Assembly (NCBI GenBank): GCA_900770405.1
Contig: CAAGKL010000012.1
Location: 1 to 27,038, forward strand
Length of the DNA stretch: 27,038 nucleotides
Direction: 5' to 3'
DNA from: Clostridia bacterium
GTDB taxonomy: Bacteria > Bacillota > Clostridia > UBA1381
The notes beneath the pieces were generated by a model that was given only the letters and a program-made list of their open reading frames with translations, was not told the origin of the DNA and did no database searches. This document shows, piece by piece, positions 14,545 through 22,041 of this stretch. Both the position numbers and the translations under genes were made by a program. The number at the start of each line of letters is the position of its first letter. The first letter of the stretch is position 1.

Positions 14545-16125
14545 ATGTATACATTGCTTGTTGTGGACGACAATAACCGTGAAAGGCTCGGCATATCGCA
14601 GCTGTCGATGTGGCACGGGTATGGCTTTGACAGGGTGCTGACCGCCAAGAACGGAATGGCGGGGTATGAGACGGCGATTGCCGAAAAGCCGTTTCTGGTT
14701 GTTGCGGACGTTTCGATGCCGATTATGGACGGGCTTACGATGGCAAAGAAAATACACGAGGTCTATCCCGAGACGAAGTTTATTTTTATCAGCTGCTTTG
14801 ATGACAGCCAGTACATACGCGAGGCGTTTGACGTTGACGCCTTCGGGTATATTTTAAAGCCCATCAATATGGATAAGCTCAGGGCAGTGGTAGAAAAGAT
14901 AGTAAATATCGATATTGAAAAGAAGGAAAATGACAGCATAAGAAAGCGTCTGGAAAAGCAGATTGAGGAGAATATGCAGGTCGTCACGGAGCAGATTTCG
15001 AGGGATTTGCTCCGCGGCGGGCTGACCCGCTATGACTCGCTGAAAAGATACGGGCTCGAGATTAAGGGCTTTGCCGCGGCGGCGCTCGTCCGGGTGGATT
15101 CGCCGAACAAAACGGAGGGTAGCGGCTATATGTACATCTACGGAATAAAGCGCGTTTTTGATGAAAACGGCTTTGAGGACATGCGCAGTGTCGCTTTTAT
15201 ACACAGCAGAAAGAGCGTGGGCGTACTCACCTTCACCGACGGTGCGGCAAATGAGCAGGAGGCGCTCGAGAGCACCATCAACTGCTACAACATTGTAAAA
15301 GAGCGCATAAACCGCGATTTTGAAATTGAGGTGTCATTCTTTGTCGGCGGTGCGGCGAAAACGTATGACGCGCTGCCGAAGCTGTTCTGCAATGCGGAAT
15401 ATATTATGGATAATTCCATAACTGATAAGAACAACGGGATAATTCTCGCAGAAAATTACAAGCTTGATAAGGGCGATTTAAGGTATAGCAGCGATGTGTT
15501 AAAAAAGGAGCTTTCGCGGATAATCGAGAGCAACAACATCGGGGAGGTAAGCGCATTCGTGGATAAATATTATCCCGAAAGCGAGCAGCATACGAGGAAA
15601 AATATACGCAACTTCACGGTGTGCGTTATGACCACGCTCAATCTCATTCTCTTTGAGCGCGACGAGAGCTTTGACAATATATTCGACGGCGGCTTTGCCG
15701 TCTGGGAAAAGCTCAACGACTTTAACTCCATTCTCGACATACGCCAGTGGGTGGAGAATATGCTGCGCTTTACAGCGGAATACATAAACGACAAGAAAAC
15801 AGACAGATATACCGCGATGGTTGCGGATATAAAGAAGATTATCAACAGTCAGTACCGGACGATTGAGAATATCGACCAGGTCACGGCGCAGATTTTTATG
15901 AGTACCGTGCACGCAAATTCGGTCTTTAAAAAGGAGACCGGGCAGACGATTTTTGACTATCTGACAAAAGTCAGAATGGAAAAGGCAAAAATTATGCTTG
16001 CCGATAAAAACAGCAAGGTCTATAAGGTGTCGGAAAACGTCGGCTATAAGAGCAAGACGTATTTCACGTCGCTTTTTCGTGAATACACGGGAATGACGCC
16101 GGGCGAATACAGGGATAAATGCTGA
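14545..16125 (+). CDS. Response regulator with AraC-type DNA-binding domain (YesN-like)
   Basis: This 526-residue cytoplasmic transcription regulator starts with a receiver domain (1-120): acidic pair Asp8-Asp9, phospho-acceptor Asp55 (VVADVSMPIMDG), Ser83 and Lys105 (ILKPI). A long middle segment (~120-430), usual in YesN-type proteins, is followed by a two-helix AraC-type DNA-binding domain (~437-526), with the typical ending VGYKSKTYFTSLFREYTGMTPGEYR. GGGAGG lies eight bases before the ATG. The next gene, a YesM-type histidine kinase, follows within 14 bases and is the obvious partner. Such pairs commonly activate neighbouring sugar-uptake and glycosidase genes. Likely targets here are the promoters near 856 and before 22042. 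Because it sits inside the operon, positive autoregulation is likely. Confidence 0.93.
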   Translation: MYTLLVVDDNNRERLGISQLSMWHGYGFDRVLTAKNGMAGYETAIAEKPFLVVADVSMPIMDGLTMAKKIHEVYPETKFIFISCFDDSQYIREAFDVDAFGYILKPINMDKLRAVVEKIVNIDIEKKENDSIRKRLEKQIEENMQVVTEQISRDLLRGGLTRYDSLKRYGLEIKGFAAAALVRVDSPNKTEGSGYMYIYGIKRVFDENGFEDMRSVAFIHSRKSVGVLTFTDGAANEQEALESTINCYNIVKERINRDFEIEVSFFVGGAAKTYDALPKLFCNAEYIMDNSITDKNNGIILAENYKLDKGDLRYSSDVLKKELSRIIESNNIGEVSAFVDKYYPESEQHTRKNIRNFTVCVMTTLNLILFERDESFDNIFDGGFAVWEKLNDFNSILDIRQWVENMLRFTAEYINDKKTDRYTAMVADIKKIINSQYRTIENIDQVTAQIFMSTVHANSVFKKETGQTIFDYLTKVRMEKAKIMLADKNSKVYKVSENVGYKSKTYFTSLFREYTGMTPGEYRDKC

Positions 16126-16139
16126 GGACGGGGATTGAT

Positions 16140-17795
16140 ATGAAGCTTGATAAAAACAGGTTCGGTATGAAGAAGAATCTTATTATGCTGCTGTGTATTC
16201 TCACGGTTATTTTTCTTACAATAATTTTTTGCATACTCAATGTGATTTTGTATAAAAAGGTATCCTCGGACTACATAAACGAGGCGAAGCAGAGGTTTGA
16301 ATTTGCCGTCAATGCGACGAATGACACCTATCAGAATATGATTGACAAGGAACAGAACATAATAAACAGCACGCTGATTACCGACGAGATAAGGAAAATC
16401 GCCGGCTACGATCAGAGCGACATAAACGAAATAATAAAATCCTATGACCTTCTGGATAAGTTTTTCCTCGGGCTCACGGAGTTCGGGAGCTTTAATTCGG
16501 AGCAGATTGTGATTTATCTGCACGGCGATAATTTCCCGGAGGGGAAATATATAAACAAAATCGGGAGGATACAGGGCTCGGACATATGGGAGGAGCTGGA
16601 GAGCTCGGCGGTTTACGAATCGACGTGGGCGTATAGTGAGGACTATGTTTCGGTATACCGGCATATCAGGAATTTCGATGCCGACTACGGCTATCTTGAA
16701 ATTAAAATCCCGACGGAGAAAACGGTCGGCAACTTCCGCAATATGAAGCTTTCCGAGCACGAGGCTTTAAGAATTATCGGAAAGGACGGCGATGTTTTAT
16801 ACAGCTCTCGCGCCGGCGGAAATTACGGCTTTGTAATCGAAAGCACGCTCGCCGACGGAAACCGCGCGCAATTTTCGGCAAACAGATTTTACATCATAAA
16901 AAATTATTTTATATATGCAATCTCGCTCGTCGTACTGTTTTTCGCGATGCTTATTCTGTGCTTTTTCGCGTATAAGCGGATAATTGACGTGATGACAAAG
17001 GATTTGTATGAATTTGTGCTGAATATCCAAAACAGCGAGCAGATGCTGCTGAACCCCGATTTAATTCACGTGGACGGCGACAGGGATATTCTGCAGATAA
17101 AGGAGCGGTTTAAGGAGCTGATTAACCACAATAACCAGATGCACAGCAAGATTGAGCGGCTTTATAAGGAAAAAGCGCGGGTTGAGCTGAATTTTTTGCA
17201 GTCCTGCATAAATCCGCATCTGTTGTATAATTCGCTCTCAGCGATAAAATGGCTTATGATGGACAGCGGGAACGAGGAAACGCTCGGGATAATTGACGAT
17301 ATGACGGAGTATTACAGGGCGGTGCTCTCCGGCGGGGAGGAGTTCATAACGGTCGATAACGAAATCAGGCTGATTGAGCGGTATGTCCAGATAATCAAAA
17401 CCGCGTATTCGATTGAAATCAAGCTGAATATTGACGTTGAAAAGGAGCTTTTGGGCTGCTATGTGATAAAGCTGCTGCTGCAGCCGATTGTGGAAAATGC
17501 GGTTGTGCACGGCGTGAACGGCATAGAAAATGCGCAGATTACGGTGAGCGCCCGGGCGGACGGTGACGATATTATTTTCAAAATCATCGACAACGGCTAT
17601 GGAATGGATAAGGAGACGGCAGACGCCGCCGGAGTGAAAAACAAGAAGGGCTTCGGGCTGGAAAATTCAAGAAAACGCATCCGCGTTTATTACGGCAGAG
17701 GCTACGGAATTTCCCTTGTGAGCAAAAAGGGCGAAGGCACATGCGTTACCGTGCGGGTTAGGCGGCTTACGCAGAAACCGAAAGGAGAGGTATGA
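16140..17795 (+). CDS. Membrane sensor histidine kinase (YesM-like)
   Basis: This 551-residue kinase is the partner of the upstream response regulator. A basic N-terminus is followed by membrane segment 1 (LIMLLCILTVIFLTIIFCIL), an extracytoplasmic sensor domain of about 215 residues, membrane segment 2 (~255-278) and a HAMP-like helix. The kinase core has the His_kinase motif FLQSCINPHLLYNSLS, with phospho-acceptor His360. The ATP-binding parts are the N box QPIVENAVVHG (Asn453), DNGYGMD and GFGLENSRKRI. The ATG at 16140 is chosen because GGGGA lies six bases upstream; an ATG at 16119 overlaps the previous gene, adds seven residues and has a ribosome site only three bases away. The external domain presumably senses a sugar or a sugar-loaded binding protein. 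The stop codon overlaps the start region of the next gene (ATGATG), which suggests translational coupling. Confidence 0.92.
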   Translation: MKLDKNRFGMKKNLIMLLCILTVIFLTIIFCILNVILYKKVSSDYINEAKQRFEFAVNATNDTYQNMIDKEQNIINSTLITDEIRKIAGYDQSDINEIIKSYDLLDKFFLGLTEFGSFNSEQIVIYLHGDNFPEGKYINKIGRIQGSDIWEELESSAVYESTWAYSEDYVSVYRHIRNFDADYGYLEIKIPTEKTVGNFRNMKLSEHEALRIIGKDGDVLYSSRAGGNYGFVIESTLADGNRAQFSANRFYIIKNYFIYAISLVVLFFAMLILCFFAYKRIIDVMTKDLYEFVLNIQNSEQMLLNPDLIHVDGDRDILQIKERFKELINHNNQMHSKIERLYKEKARVELNFLQSCINPHLLYNSLSAIKWLMMDSGNEETLGIIDDMTEYYRAVLSGGEEFITVDNEIRLIERYVQIIKTAYSIEIKLNIDVEKELLGCYVIKLLLQPIVENAVVHGVNGIENAQITVSARADGDDIIFKIIDNGYGMDKETADAAGVKNKKGFGLENSRKRIRVYYGRGYGISLVSKKGEGTCVTVRVRRLTQKPKGEV

Positions 17796-20700
17796 TGAAA
17801 AGAGTGTTGTGCGCGGCGCTTGCGGCGGCGCTGATGATGCCGGCTTTTGGCGTCTGCCGTGCCTCGGCGGCGGAATACGAACACCGGACGGTGTACACAA
17901 ATGTTGCGGCGGGAAAGCCGGTTGCGACAAACGTACGGCTCGATAATGACGAGCAGGAGGAAAAATGGGGCGCGGCGTCGCTGACCGACGGCGATATTTC
18001 CACGATGACGCTTATGCTCGGCAGGCAGGAGACCGAATATTTCACGGTGGATCTGGGGCAGAGGTACAAAATTTCCGAAATTAAGCTCTATGACCGCCGG
18101 AATTCACAGCAGGTGGCTGAGGCGCGCTGCGGAATACGCATACTGCTCTCGGACGATGCGGATTTCGGAACATACGAGACGGCTGACGAAATCGGGGATA
18201 CGAATGAGGCGAGCTTTGACGAGGGCGGGAGCTGGAATATAGGTCTTTCGGGCAGGCGCGCCTACAGGTATGTGCGCTTTGAGCGCACCGTGCAGCGGGA
18301 AGACTGGTGGCTTTTTTACAATGAGCTCGAAGTTTACGCGAGCGTGGAGATGAATAATGTCGCCGCCGGCAAAAAGGCGTATTCAAACGACTGGTTTGAC
18401 AAGGAAAATGACCCCGCTGCGGAGAATAAATACTCGCCGTCGGCGGTGTTGGACGATGAAATATCCATGGACAACAGGTGGTTGTCCTACTACGGCGAAC
18501 AGGGCGAGCGGGGCTATGCATATCTGACGGTAGATTTGCTGCGGGCGCGAGATATTGCATATATAGAGCTCGAGCGCGTCGGCAATGCGCAGACTTCGCT
18601 AGAACAGTTTTATTCAAATTTCGATATTTATCTGTCGGATAAATACGAGCCCGAGGTACTTATGTCAAGCGCCTCGCTGAAGGATAACCCCGACTATATG
18701 TGGGTGTCGGGCTGCGAGACGGGCTCGGCGGAGCAGTGGCGGGACGGGGTTTACCGTGTGGCATGCAGCGGGCGGTACAGGTATGTGATATATAAGCACA
18801 ATAAGGAGGGCTGCCTGTCAGAGCTCGGCGCGCTGCGCGTTTATGAGCCCGCGCTTGCAGCGGTCTGCGCCAAATTTGACGGGCGCGCGGTAAATGTTGG
18901 CTTTAATGATGAGCTGTCGGTGCAGGAAGCGGGAAAAATATGCGTCAGGGATCTGACCGACGGCAGAAATATTGACGTGTCGGTACGGAAAAAGGACGCG
19001 TATACATATGCGCTCGAGTCCGATGAGCTCGGCGCGGGGCACAGCTGCAGCGTGATTATCCCGGCGGGACTGTCCTCGGCAAGGGGGCTTGAAACGGCAA
19101 AAACCGCGTCCCTGCCGGTCGAAAATGCCGCGGGGCTGACCGCGGCGGATATAACTGTCATAGGCAAAAACGGAAAGGACTGCGGCGGGGCATTGGATAA
19201 TGACCTGCTCAGAATTTCGGCGGAGGTGACGAACAACACGGACTCGGGCAAAAGTGTCAGAGCCTTCGCTGCGGTCTACGCGGACGGCAGCCTTTGCGGG
19301 CTGAAAAGCGACGGTCGGACGGTTGCGCCCGGCGGCGCGGCAAGGCTTAATATCAAGCTTTGCGGAGTGCAGGAGAGCGACAGCGTGAAAATTTTTGTGT
19401 GGGACGAGACGGACGGTGCGCAAAAACCGGTCGGAGAGACGCAGCTTGCGTCGGCGCGGAGCAATGAAATATACGTGTCGCCGGCGGGCGATGACGGCGG
19501 CAGCGGCTCGCGGGATAATCCCTACCGGACGGTAGAGCGCGCGATGCGGCGGGTTCGCGAAATCAACGCGGATATGACCGCCGATATAAACGTCTTTTTG
19601 TACGACGGCATATACCGCCCCGACGGAACGCTTGAGTTCACCGCGCGCGACGGCGGCACGAACGGCTGCAGCGTAAATTACCGCGCACTCGGCAGTGGTG
19701 CGGAAATATCGGGCGGACGGAGCGTATCGGGCTGGAGCAGATATTCGGACAAAATCTGGTGCGCCGATTACAGAGGCGGGGAATATGTGCGTCAGCTGAC
19801 CGTGGACGGACGCAGCGCGGTTCGGGCAAAAAGCGCCGAAATGACGGAAATCGCGGCTTTTTATAAGGACAGCGGCGAAGCTGCGGCGTATGACGGGCTT
19901 GTGCTGAGCGACGCGAAGTACGCGGGCTATAAAAATCCGCAGGATATACAGATACATACGGCGAGTGGCTGGAGATCATACCTGCTGAACGTGGAGGGGA
20001 TTTTCGCGGACGCGGACGGGAGTCGGTTCAAATTGCCGACAGAGAGCTTTTCCGAATGTACCGACCCGGAAAATCAGCACAGAATTTACCCGGGCTGGCA
20101 CGTCTGGATAGAAAATGCGTTCGAGGAGCTGGACGAGCCGGGCGAGTTTTATTATGACAGAGCGGCGGAGAAAATTTATTACTACCCGCGCGAGGACGAG
20201 GCGATAGAAACGGCGCAGGTTCAGGCGGCGTCGCTTGAAAAGCTCATCAGCATCAACGGCGCAAGCTATGCCGAGCCGGCGGAGAATATAACCTTTGAGG
20301 GGATAACCCTTGCGCACGCCGCGTGGGCAAGACCGTCCGCAGCGGGGCTTGTGAATGACCAGGCGCAGATGATGCTGCCGGCAGCGGGAGATGTGTGCGT
20401 TGCGGGCGGCGGCGGGTACAGCTCCGTACCGTCAAATATAAGTATAAGTAACGCAAGGGGAATCGTGTTTGAAAATAACAGGGTGTGCGATATGGGTGCG
20501 GTCGCGCTCGGGCTCGGCGGGGGCGTGTCCGACTGCGTAATTTCGGGCAACACCTTCTGCGATATTGCCGACAGCGCGATAACGGTCGGGAATATGGATA
20601 TTCCGTTCGAGGACAAGGTGTATTCCGGGCGGAGCCTGACTCCGGGCGGGATTATAACGGCGAGCTCGACAGACGGCAGAAATTACCCGCAGAATGCGGT

Positions 20701-21952
20701 AAACGGCGATGTGAGATCGCTGTGGGCGCCGGAGGGCGACGGCGCGTGCTGGTGGCAGATAGACCTCGGCAGTCCGCAGAGGATTGACCGCATTGAGCTT
20801 GACGGACGCTATGGCAGCGCGGACGATGCCGGAATTTACAACATAAGCATATACGGCGCAAACAGCACGGATATGTCCGATAGGGAGCTTATTGGCAAAA
20901 CCGGCACGCAAAGCGGCGAAACCCTGACTGTGTGGACGGGCACGCAGAAAAAGTACAGGTTCGTGCGCTTTGAAAAGAGCTATTATATGACGCTGACAAA
21001 TGTACGCATTATAAACGAGGAGCTGCCCTATGCCCCGTCGGTGAAGCTGTGCGAGAACAACACTATAGACGGGAATATTATCACAAGAATCGGAAGAACC
21101 AACTACGGTGCACCGGGGATTCAGACCTATTACACAAAGGGCACGAAAATTATCAACAATTATATTTATGATGTCCCCTACTCGGGAATATGTGTCGGCT
21201 GGGGCTGGGAGGCGTATTCCGACAATACCGACAGCGGGGCGGCAACGGTTGCCCGCAACAGAATAGAAAATTATCTGCACACGGCGTATGACGGCGGCGG
21301 GATTTATCTTCTCGGGGGTATGCCGGACAGCGAGGTGTACGAGAATTACCTCTATAACCAGATTAACGGTCTGGCGGCGATATATCTTGATGCCGGCACG
21401 CGCGGCTGCCGTGTTTACGGCAATGTGTCGGAGGACGTTCCGGCTGCGTATGCGGCATCGAACGGGACGGCGGACGATGTTGTGGAGAATAATCTGTCGA
21501 CCTCCGTCATCTGCCATTCGCCGATGTCGGCGGCGGAGTTTGAGAATAACGGCGTGTTTGTGCCCGGCGCATACGGCGAAAAGGCGGCGGGGATAATCGA
21601 ACGAGCGGGCAGCGCCCGCGGCGCGGCAAGCTTCCCCGCGGGGGAGAATTATTCGCCGGCAAGGCGCGAGTATATGCTGATTAATGCGGCAGACACCAAA
21701 GCGCCCGAGGGCGAATATATGTCGGACAGCTATTTTGCGCGCTGGTGGCTCGGGATATATCTGGACTCGGCGGAGGAGTGGCTGAAAATGACCGACGGAC
21801 AGTTTGACGAACAGGCGGTTGCCGCGTTCGAGGAGTTTGTTGCCGACACGAAAAAGCAGCTCGGCGAGGGCTTGACCGACCGAGACGGGATAATACGTCT
21901 CTACTGGCAGTTTTGTGACGAAAAAAATCGGCTGAAGGCGTCAAAAACATAA
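17795..21952 (+). CDS. Large secreted fusion: double discoidin + Ig-like + beta-helix glycosidase
   Basis: This 1385-residue exported protein (AGGAG seven bases before the ATG; an ATG three bases earlier is possible) has a signal peptide (~1-27). Two discoidin-like domains follow (~30-185, 190-350), then a degenerate Ig-like domain (~352-440) and a beta domain (~445-550). A right-handed beta-helix begins at about 557 with EIYVSPAGDDGGSGS. The N-terminal part aligns with the secreted protein at 4629-6329, and the remainder with residues 25-880 of the beta-helix protein at 6340-9924. Shared landmarks are FEELDEPGEFYYDR, LVNDQAQMM, VPYSGIC.GWGW and an inserted discoidin domain at ~947-1077. Candidate acidic residues are Asp1166 (DGGGIY) and Asp1199 (YLDAGT), spaced 33 apart as in the paralogue. 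It lacks the paralogue's C-terminal Ig and concanavalin-like domains and has no visible wall anchor. It is the last gene before an AT-rich gap. Substrate unknown. Confidence 0.83.
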   Translation: MKRVLCAALAAALMMPAFGVCRASAAEYEHRTVYTNVAAGKPVATNVRLDNDEQEEKWGAASLTDGDISTMTLMLGRQETEYFTVDLGQRYKISEIKLYDRRNSQQVAEARCGIRILLSDDADFGTYETADEIGDTNEASFDEGGSWNIGLSGRRAYRYVRFERTVQREDWWLFYNELEVYASVEMNNVAAGKKAYSNDWFDKENDPAAENKYSPSAVLDDEISMDNRWLSYYGEQGERGYAYLTVDLLRARDIAYIELERVGNAQTSLEQFYSNFDIYLSDKYEPEVLMSSASLKDNPDYMWVSGCETGSAEQWRDGVYRVACSGRYRYVIYKHNKEGCLSELGALRVYEPALAAVCAKFDGRAVNVGFNDELSVQEAGKICVRDLTDGRNIDVSVRKKDAYTYALESDELGAGHSCSVIIPAGLSSARGLETAKTASLPVENAAGLTAADITVIGKNGKDCGGALDNDLLRISAEVTNNTDSGKSVRAFAAVYADGSLCGLKSDGRTVAPGGAARLNIKLCGVQESDSVKIFVWDETDGAQKPVGETQLASARSNEIYVSPAGDDGGSGSRDNPYRTVERAMRRVREINADMTADINVFLYDGIYRPDGTLEFTARDGGTNGCSVNYRALGSGAEISGGRSVSGWSRYSDKIWCADYRGGEYVRQLTVDGRSAVRAKSAEMTEIAAFYKDSGEAAAYDGLVLSDAKYAGYKNPQDIQIHTASGWRSYLLNVEGIFADADGSRFKLPTESFSECTDPENQHRIYPGWHVWIENAFEELDEPGEFYYDRAAEKIYYYPREDEAIETAQVQAASLEKLISINGASYAEPAENITFEGITLAHAAWARPSAAGLVNDQAQMMLPAAGDVCVAGGGGYSSVPSNISISNARGIVFENNRVCDMGAVALGLGGGVSDCVISGNTFCDIADSAITVGNMDIPFEDKVYSGRSLTPGGIITASSTDGRNYPQNAVNGDVRSLWAPEGDGACWWQIDLGSPQRIDRIELDGRYGSADDAGIYNISIYGANSTDMSDRELIGKTGTQSGETLTVWTGTQKKYRFVRFEKSYYMTLTNVRIINEELPYAPSVKLCENNTIDGNIITRIGRTNYGAPGIQTYYTKGTKIINNYIYDVPYSGICVGWGWEAYSDNTDSGAATVARNRIENYLHTAYDGGGIYLLGGMPDSEVYENYLYNQINGLAAIYLDAGTRGCRVYGNVSEDVPAAYAASNGTADDVVENNLSTSVICHSPMSAAEFENNGVFVPGAYGEKAAGIIERAGSARGAASFPAGENYSPARREYMLINAADTKAPEGEYMSDSYFARWWLGIYLDSAEEWLKMTDGQFDEQAVAAFEEFVADTKKQLGEGLTDRDGIIRLYWQFCDEKNRLKASKT
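20135..20158 (+). repeat. 24-base exact repeat, copy 2 (paralogous beta-helix genes)
   Basis: This is identical to 7090-7113 and lies at the homologous position of the second beta-helix gene. Another 18-base match (7312-7329 with 20357-20374, encoding DQAQMM) lies about 200 bases further on in both genes. Direct orientation means recombination between the copies would delete about 13 kb. Confidence 0.85.
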
Positions 21953-21982
21953 AATACAGAGTTAAATAATAAAATTGTGCAG

Positions 21983-22009
21983 TTGTATTTTTCCGCGGAT
22001 AACTATAAA
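21983..22009 (+). promoter_or_regulatory. Possible promoter of the second gene cluster
   Basis: The 89-base gap after the large fusion gene is AT-rich and holds a TATAAA (22004-22009). The best upstream hexamer is TTGTAT (21983-21988), but the 15-base spacing is short. No terminator-like hairpin is visible in the gap, so read-through from the upstream operon is also possible. A weak -35 would fit a promoter that needs an activator such as the AraC-type regulator. Confidence 0.4.
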
Positions 22010-22041
22010 ATGTAGGTATATTTTAAGAGGAGGACAGGTTT

